A DNA stretch of 64,000 bases from Phoronis australis (Eukaryota > Phoronida > Phoronidae). Below the pieces are notes generated by a model. It was not told the DNA's origin. It worked only from the letters and a program-made list of their open reading frames with translations, and made no database searches. The stretch's first letter is position 1; each line of letters begins with the position of its first letter. The stretch lies in NCBI GenBank assembly GCA_002633005.1, contig NMRA01000093.1, positions 889,296 to 953,295 of the forward strand, in the 5' to 3' direction. Positions 56,441 through 64,000 of this stretch are shown here, one piece after another. The position numbers and the translations under genes are program-made.

Positions 56441-58917
56441 GTCCCACAATACGGAAAACTTTGGTCAGTCGCGACCAATAACTGGTGTTACAGTCAAGCC
56501 GGAATTTGGGGTTTTAACAATGAGAAAAGACGGGTTCGTTTGAAAAATGGATTTGCTCTCGCGTTGAACGAGAGTATGTGACTGTGTTTTTAGACTGCAT
56601 AAGTGCCAATTTCAAACCACGCGGTCGTTTTTGGCAGGAGTCGCTTACAGATCACTATGTAATCGGCGACAACTGCCAATACAACCACAGGCGTTGTGAC
56701 TCGAAGTTGACCCTGTTTCGGCATTCTTTTAATTCGATTCTGTACAGCAAACTTGGTTTATGGGGGTGACTGTGTGTGCCGGTATCCTAACCAACTAGCC
56801 TTGTAGCCACCCGGAATAACCTTGTTTCCAGTAGACCTACACTGTACTTCAGACGGAACAACTTTGTTTCCAATTGATTCTCAAAAATCTACGACGCGGT
56901 CGACTGACGGAAAATTAGAGGAGATGGAGAGGGTGGGGGAGGGTGAAGCTAAAATATTCGTTAATTACCAGTTCGCACCACCCCATTCAGTTGCAATAGC
57001 TGGCTAAGGACATGGCATAACGGAACTTGATAATCGAGCTGAGGAAACATCAAGACAGGCGAATAATGAGTAAGGGTATAATCGAACCCTTTGGACTTTA
57101 TAAATGAGTGTTGGGTGTGTCCTTTCGAATTAGCTAGCGGGACTAGGAGTGCTGTTCCGTAGTTGAAACTAGAGGATGCGGAAAATAATTTGGCGTTCAA
57201 TGATATTTCCAAGAACTGATTATGCTGTTTCTTGATATCGTAGCAGCTTTGCTGTTGTCACTGTAAGGACGCCTGGACGTTTCGCTCCTGTGGAGAAACC
57301 TTACGCTTTATACTCCGATTAAAAGCCAAAAATAGCCATTCCCACTAACCGACGCTCCCTAAGCAATGACGCGCCGACGTTAGTGGGAAAGGACTCGCAA
57401 GCAAGAGTTAAAACGGTTACTTCGTAACTAAGCTATAATGATTACAGGCAAACTTTAGAAATTGAATCTGCGTAAATTTTCGTTTCGATGAAGTTTTAAA
57501 ATTGCTGTTATATAGTTTTGCCATTGTTATCAATGCACACTTAATTGAAACTGACTGTAAGGACCAACCGTACATGGAAACCCGAAAAATCGGACAACGT
57601 TCGTCGAAGAATACTTTTGCACCTCGAACACCTCTTATTCGGACGTATAATAAGACATTAACGGAAAGTCTTGTTCAATTGATTTAGAACAGATGCATAA
57701 ACAGCATATCAAAAGTATCGCAAAACAACCCCACCAGTCGATCAGCTGAGATATTGGAACCCCTCCTGTTCTCGAGTTATTAACATTCATCGGTGGTTCA
57801 AAATTACGTCGTAAAGGAGAGAACATGTCACAGCGTTAGTCATATTCCATTGTGAAAAGTAGTGAATCTGTTACAAATATTTCCCGATTTAGTGAATAAT
57901 GAATAATGAAAAGTTGCCTTTGTGGTGCTTGGGAAAAATCAGGATTTGAGCCTGCTGTTCCCCTTTTTACTTTCATGTCGGACATTCCACGAAGCGCGGA
58001 TATGGCACTACTTTGTGCAACAAACTTGCGTGTGGAACAAGACCGGAGAACAAGATATGATGACGTTTGAGGCCTCAGTGATTTGATTGAATCATTTTTG
58101 CAACACCTCTTCGCATCAGTGTGGGGTTCACCAAAGTGCAAGAGGTCTAGACTGTGTTGAGGAGTTATGTAAAATAACATTCAATTTCACAAAACTAAGC
58201 AATTCACTTAAAGGCCTTCATGTGGGGTTTTGACAGCTTAGTCTGTTGATATTTTTTCTTGATTAATTCTGACTGAGTTTCTGAAACGCAAGTGATAACT
58301 GGGCTTAGAATGCCGAACTGTGATTACAAAGATTCCCTATATACTTACATACAGGCGGTGTTGTTTTCATAACATGGCACAACTTTTAAAATCAAGATTT
58401 CATTTTTGACAAAAGTACATTGACAGCAAAAATACCCCGTAATTGATTTCCATTAAGCCTTTTTACATGAAATCTTTCCAACATCACTCAAAATCCTATT
58501 AGGTATTTTCGATTGATTATTTAATTTGGTTTTTACACCAAGTTATCTCGTAAAAACAGCGGTTTATTCGTCTATGCCGCAGTGTCATAAAACTAGGATT
58601 TTAAAGTAATTAAAGCCATCATTTATCTTGTTTTTAAGAAGTGACTAAATTGTCGGCATCACTAAAGCAGTCCACGAATTTAACATCCCAAAAACAAGAA
58701 AATAGATGACAGCAGAATGTTTCTTATCTCCACTCAGTGCTGCAGTGGCAAAATTAGAGTTAAGTAGGCGCCCAGAGCTCCCCCCGTATCATCTTGAACA
58801 CTGAACGTAACTTACTGTGCGTAGGCGCTACGTTCAACTGCCAAAAGGTGGTTGGCTGTGCCTACCTGCACCTACGCCCCACTAAAGCACTGGCTCTACG
58901 GGCATGAATGAGACCCA
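56441..58917. other. unassigned
   Basis: Short open frames (56,578-56,769, 56,822-57,212, 57,836-58,180) have no motifs or splice support. Nothing else seen. Confidence 0.4.
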
Positions 58918-59097
58918 CCACCAGTGTGTAATGTGCACCACCAGTGTGTCATGTGCACCACCAGTGTGCCACGTCCACCACCAGTGTCCCACGTCCACCA
59001 CCCGTGTGCCATGTCCACCGCCAGTGTGCCATGTCCACCAACAGTGTCCCACGTCCACTGCCAGTGTGCCATGTCCACCGCCAGTGTGGTATGTCAA
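58918..59097. repeat. 20-bp minisatellite, nine copies
   Basis: The unit is close to ccaccagtgtgccatgtcca; nine copies with a few substitutions, all exactly 20 bp. Because 20 is not a multiple of three, every frame on both strands reads a 20-residue-periodic peptide, which explains the many overlapping frames here. They are not genes. Confidence 0.95.
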
Positions 59098-59986
59098 CCC
59101 ACATGCAAGTTCTTACTTTAAACTGATGCCATATGTTGTTTTCTGACGTACCGCGAGAAAGTGAAAAGAACCATGGTGTGCTAAGATAGCGAGTTGTCCC
59201 AACCATCAGAAATGCAACCCCTCGCCTCTCTTTATTATAACGAAAACAATGGGTACACAAGCAGCAACATGTGACGACTTCACGGTTCACACATGGGAGG
59301 TGACCAACGCCGTGATGGTATGTTTATAGTCTAATCAATATATATCAACCAAGAAATGCTAACGCCTTATTATCAAATTAACACATTGCCAAATTGTTTT
59401 CGGGTGTTCTCGTTTGACAGTTGATAGACTGGTGGGGTTGTTTTGTTGCTTTGATGTGAACTTACACTTTAAAGAAAAAATCTTTACATCGGTTTTGCGA
59501 TTGATAATAAATAATATAAAAGTGGAAATTTTCAGTGAAAACCACCAAGCAGTGTTCGAGAGCTTGTGTCCCTAAATTCAAATTAAGTTGATTTCCTCAA
59601 GACGAGAAAAAGCGGAAAACAGTCTCTCAGTTTCCATTAAATACTAGGTGAAAAAATGTTGTTGGTCAACATAACATATAGTGTAGATGCCTCAACCTTG
59701 TTCGTTATTTTATTATTCAGCTGCAATATCAACAGAATAATTGTCACTGAAACTTTCAAACATCTTAGTCAGGTTTAGTGAGTCGAGTCAACCTAGGTGA
59801 AAGGCGGAGCCAAGGTGCTAAGTACGTTCCCATTTTATTGTAGTACACAATATATGAAGCACGAGCCGGAGATATAAAGAAACAAACTACGAAATGGACA
59901 ATAAAATCAAGTCGTTGGTTAAAACGCGCATTGATCACGAGAACAAAACCGCGAAATTTCAAATTACCGATAAAATTGATGTACAT
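59098..59986. other. unassigned
   Basis: Nothing recognised. Confidence 0.4.
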
Positions 59987-60113
59987 TTATTTTGGGCAGG
60001 AATTAATCTTTTTTTGGGCGCAGATTAATCTTTTTTGGGCGGGAATTAATCTGTTTGGGCGGGGATTAATCTTTTTTGGGCGGGGATTAATATTTTTGGG
60101 CGGGATTTATCTT
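59987..60113. repeat. TTTTGGGCGGGGATTAATCT minisatellite, six copies
   Basis: Six units of 20-23 bp, each with a T-run, a GGGCGG core and ATTAATCT. The variation in T-run length suggests slippage. Confidence 0.9.
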
Positions 60114-62461
60114 TTGTCACGACTTCCTGTGTTCGTGAGCACGAACACTCTTAAGTTTTCTTTATCCGAGACATCTTTGTATGTTTTTGTAAACTGTACA
60201 GTAATGTTCGGTGATTCAATATAAACTTTAATAAATAGTAAACAAATATCCACACGTGTGAGGTTGGTCTGGGAAATCGTGTTTTCGAACATTAACAGGT
60301 AAGATTCAAATTTAAAATTAACTATTAATGGAGATAAAATACATGTACTCATCCACACTGATACTTTTTATTGCCAAAAGTGAAATGTAAAGCCCTACAG
60401 TTCCTTAACGTTCGTTCTAAAAGCCAGGATTTTTGGATCGCACAAATCATTTACAAGATCCAGCAAAATCTTCTCTTTGTTGAGAAAAGAAACCATGTCC
60501 GCAGAGGCCGTTAGCTGAACAATTTACTGTTAATGTAACTTCCAAAAGCATCTCGTTCTTCGCATACATTATGGAATTACAAGTGACCATCTCTGCATTC
60601 TAAATGAACGATACAGAAACTCAAGCTGTTTTGCCACAGAATAATGTCCACCTAGATGCCCTCAGTTCGGCATGTTCTTGATTTCAAATGTTAAAACGGA
60701 AGGGAGATGGAATTGACGATTTATGTCAAACTCCATCATTTAACACATATCGCAGTGACACGTACCTGCGCCCATGTCACTCATCGCCGCCTGTTCGATT
60801 GTTTCTCCATGGCAACCTATCAATACCTGGTGAAAACAAATTAATGAAACATGCAACGTTAATTTTCAAGTGCACACGTCTTCATACCAGTTAAAATAGA
60901 TACACAGTTCCACGAACTTTCCTAATTGAAGACTGTTAACACCTTTTGTCACAAAAAGCAAAACACTACCGAACTATGACACGTTGTCAGGGGTACATGA
61001 TCGCAATTTTCGAAGGAAAGTTGCCAGCACAAATCCTAAAAACGACAACTTGACCCCCAACACGGTAACACCTGTAAATTTGGAGTATAGCACTGAGTGC
61101 AGTAGCGCCATAAATGGTCAAATGTAACGACCTGTTAAGCATATTTGATTCATTTTGCCTACGTCAGCAGGAGAATTAATTCAAACGACTGCGAATAACA
61201 CCTGACCCCTAATAAATATAACTGCTAAAGGACTTTTTGTTTGTGCTGGGATCTGGCGTTAACGGGCTTACATTTGCGTGATTGAACTCGCGTTTTCTTA
61301 TTCTCCTAAGGCTTTGCTACGACTATCTGGTTAGCCCAATGCATCTAAAATAACAAAATTCCGTTGAAGTTAGCCTTTATTTCATTTATGGTTAAAATAA
61401 TTTGAAAGACCAGGTGTTAGTGATACGAAGCAGCAATGGAGTGACTGTATTACCAAGTGGCATTACTTAGCAATGTCATGAATAAGTTAAATGAGTTCAC
61501 TAACATTTTAAGTCTGGTCTACACGCCACCTATTTACAACCCCTCTCTGCCAAAATATGAAAAGATTGGAGATTTATTTGTATTACTGAATTTTCAAAAA
61601 CATTGAGAAACGAGAGAGAGAATAACTGTAGACTTTATCCCAGAACAGAGCTTGACTGGACTTATATTTAACGATTAGATGCCCGATTTGAGCACTACAA
61701 AAATTATCGATTTGAGTAATTCAAAAAGGCATTCAGTCTTGTTTTGAAAAGGACTCCATTTTTATGTATAACGTCCTATCTAAACTTTAATTTGCATACA
61801 ACAAAAACTAAAAGATGTTTCATAAACTATGGCACAGATATCTGCCTTTGGAAAATACTTACTTCTGATGAGATTTAAATCATAGAATATGTTTAAGTAT
61901 TTATTCAATTGCAAAGGCTTAACAGATGAAGCTACCCATGTCTTAAACTAGCATTTTGTATTACTCTTTGACGTGAATTCTTTGTTTCTGTAGCTCTGTG
62001 ATTAGTTTTGCCGAAAGATGAAAATTAAAATCAATGAATCATCTCACCTCAAGCAGTATTGCAGAGATGGACGAAATTGTCCAAAGCACTACGAAAGCCA
62101 TATCTGCAGAGAAGCCTGTCTTGCGCTGGTTGTTTGTTTTTATTCAGTATTTATAGACTGTGTGACACGATGTAGGCGTGTCGTTTACTCACGCCAGACT
62201 AAAATAATCCTACTTTATTGGCGAAACATGGTAAACACATCGATGTGCAAGCAACTGTTGGGTGTGTTCTCTTTTTATGATAAGCACAAATGCTAATTGA
62301 AATCTATAAAAATCTGCCTAGATATATTATTGTGACTCTGCGTGAATGAGACATTTTGAAAAGGTTACAACTTTCCGGTGGCTTGTGCGCCATAGCGAAA
62401 CTATGAAGGATCATGCCGAATCACACATGTTTAGCTGTTGGCATAATAGAATAGGTGTTGA
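60114..62461. other. unassigned
   Basis: A plus-strand frame at 62,018-62,296 with scattered cysteines does not fit the ShKT spacing. Nothing else is seen. Confidence 0.4.
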
Positions 62462-62650
62462 ATGAAATTTGATATCCTTTGTATTATAAGCCTGTTTGTG
62501 GAATTATTACAGTGCGTGAAAACTGTGAATTATGCTGGCAATAACAGTTGTCTGAGCGTTGACACATCTAAATACACGTTGAATGGAGAGGTGAAAATTT
62601 CACTTAATGACCCCACGGTTGCACCGCATGACACAAAGCCTTGGAATTAG
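62462..62650 (+). CDS. weak candidate for a small secreted protein or first exon
   Basis: The ATG opens a hydrophobic N-terminus (MKFDILCIISLFVELLQC) that looks like a signal peptide, followed by about 40 polar residues (NSCLSVDTSKYTLNGEV, SLNDPTVAPHD) and a stop. It could be a complete 62-residue secreted peptide, or a first exon read past its donor. No relative is recognised. Confidence 0.3.
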   Translation: MKFDILCIISLFVELLQCVKTVNYAGNNSCLSVDTSKYTLNGEVKISLNDPTVAPHDTKPWN

Positions 62651-63229
62651 AAATCAAGTACATGTTACAATTACAAGAGTAAATGTGCAGTATCTTGTTC
62701 GAAATTTAAATTTTCTCTCAGTGACTTTCGACCTACATGTATAGGTCGGATTGGATTGCGTGATTGCTTAGTTAATAATTTGATTAGCATCTTCGCTTAC
62801 ATAAGTGCGCTGAAAATGAAAAGAATCTCTTAAAATGTAGGATTAATAATAATTTGAAAATTACATGACCTTTGCACCAATTGACCCTTTGCCGTATTCC
62901 TTACTCTTGAAGTGAACACATAATTGCAGGACAGTTGCTTCAAGAGCTCCCAGGTCATCTGTTGACAACAAAATGGCCTCAATTCCTACATGTATGTATT
63001 ACTAAACGTATTTTATGGTAACGTAATTGATGAAACTGACCCGATGGTAATTATCTTATTCCTTCTGAAACTTTGGAGTCGAAGCTCCTGAGACTTTTCT
63101 GGAGAAACTCCACGGACACTGCCTTTAGTAGAGCCATATACATGTGTATGATACATGATGTACTGCATGTGAACAATCATGTTAAAAGACATTTTAATTG
63201 TTTTGTTATTCGTTTATTCCGTGATGATA
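62651..63229. other. unassigned
   Basis: Nothing recognised. Confidence 0.4.
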
Positions 63230-64000
63230 ATATAATATAATAATATGTTTATTTGTATTAAAAGCCTCTGGCCCAAAGTACAATAAACAAAACAATTAAT
63301 CAGGCACATTGGCACAAGCAGTCAACCCATTTAAGAGTTGTTCTCGACTTTTAAGTGCAAAATACACATATCTAACAGCAGATACATGTATATCTGGATT
63401 AGCGAGCAGGCGTATACAGGATTCTTGAGTTGGATGCCTCCATTGAACTTCCTTCATAAAACGTGACCTAAGTTCGCAATATCCCTTGCAAACCAACAGG
63501 AACTGGTATTCATCCTCTACAAGATCATCATTGCAAGCCATACATAATCTATTGTAATAAACCACTTTCTCGTGTCTACCTACTTCCACTTGTAGTCTGT
63601 GGTTGGAGCAACGTAAACGAGTAAACGCTTGAATAAGACTATTGTGTAGAGGTAATTTAAGATATGGTTCCAAACAATACAGAGTCTTAAAGTTACAGTA
63701 GAATAAAAGTTTTGCATTATGCTCAATTTCTGATCGCCACCCTTGTTCATAACAGTCATTAACTCTTTGCGCGAAGAAACTTAAAAACGAGACTTCGCGC
63801 GTGACACCTTGATTCTACCAAAGTTCATATAAACCGTATTTTGACAGCAATTGTCTAACAGAAGATACACAAGTATTTCTTCCATTCCTATCTAAATCAG
63901 GTGGCTTTTTCAATAACTTTAGCCAATATTTTACACACGCTACATAATACTTTGCATATAGCGGATAAATTACGAATTCACCCAATACAGCTGCGTTTGA
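63230..64000 (-). mobile_element. non-LTR retrotransposon 3' part, runs off the window
   Basis: The 3' tail on the minus strand reads CTTTGGGCCAGAGGC, then AATACAAATAAACAT and ATTATTATATT, a common end for CR1-type invertebrate retrotransposons. The rest of the element continues upstream, beyond 64,000. Confidence 0.8.
63296..64000 (-). pseudogene. retrotransposon ORF, C-terminal region
   Basis: The frame is open from the window edge to the stop at 63,296 apart from one in-frame TAG (63,817-63,815). It has the post-RT motif FTRLRCSNHRLQVEVGRH, the Cys pair region LCMACNDDLVEDEYQFLLVC, and a C-terminal extension, typical of invertebrate endonuclease-RT elements. The RT core would lie outside the window. 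Confidence 0.75.

Noticed and set aside
58882-59290. Cys/His-rich or Trp/Gly-rich proteins from overlapping frames
   Set aside because: All derive from the 20-bp minisatellite.
62018-62296. Cysteine-containing plus-strand frame as a plus-strand ShKT gene
   Set aside because: Cysteine spacing is unlike ShKT and no phase-1 boundaries are present.
1-64000. CRISPR arrays, operons, bacterial-type terminators or riboswitches
   Set aside because: The window is animal nuclear DNA; the repeats present are tandem exons, minisatellites or transposons.

Overview
Kind of organism. This is animal (metazoan) nuclear DNA: AT-rich, with short phase-conserved exons between GT/AG introns, THAP-domain DNA transposons, non-LTR retrotransposon tails and a degenerate tyrosine recombinase. 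The large number of ShKT domains, the THAP/TTAA transposon remnants and the many retroelement ends suggest a marine invertebrate. My best guess is an anthozoan cnidarian, but the sequence alone does not prove it. No bacterial genes, rRNA, tRNA genes or CRISPR arrays are visible.

Main locus (minus strand, about 16.3-54.3 kb). This is an array of ShKT-domain exons: 23 intact and 3 broken. Every intact exon is 111-141 bp, divisible by three, bounded by an AG acceptor and a GT donor, and symmetric phase 1-1, so any subset splices in frame. Each encodes one six-cysteine ShKT module; in the central part a glycine-rich linker follows. It reads as one very long secreted, cysteine-rich modular gene (or a few adjacent ones), running from high to low coordinates, with neither end identified. 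Introns are homologous to one another, so exon plus intron were copied as a unit. The youngest step is a near-identical 2.35-kb dimer duplication at about 30.5-35.2 kb. A signal-peptide exon that also ends in phase 1 lies at 13,958-14,006, at the 3' side of the array, and so probably starts a separate gene.

Left flank (1-12 kb). Candidate minus-strand exons of ordinary genes lie at 2,976-3,160, 4,730-4,810, 7,226-7,357, 9,663-9,725, 10,162-10,466, 10,969-11,081 and about 11,667-11,727. I do not recognise the families. They are interrupted at 7.8-8.35 kb by an intronless acidic ORF facing a decayed THAP ORF.

Mobile elements. A 1,076-bp element at 39,624-40,699 has about 150-bp terminal inverted repeats, TTAA target-site duplications and an open THAP-domain ORF (Kolobok-like). 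Two decayed relatives lie at about 12.2-13.1 kb and 49.15-51.06 kb; the latter is split by a further inserted element. There are also a decayed DIRS/Crypton-type tyrosine recombinase (25.1-26.15 kb) containing a perfect hairpin, three non-LTR retrotransposon ends (20.1-21.3, 56.0-56.4 and 63.2-64.0 kb), a tRNA-derived SINE-like sequence (54.8 kb), a foldback hairpin (55.1 kb) and two minisatellites (58.9 and 60.0 kb).

Right flank (54.3-64 kb). It is mostly repeats and unassigned sequence, with one weak candidate for a secreted-protein exon at 62.46 kb. Single N characters at 14,707, 20,754 and 40,529 mark assembly joins; the one at 20,754 carries an artefactual 29-bp duplication.
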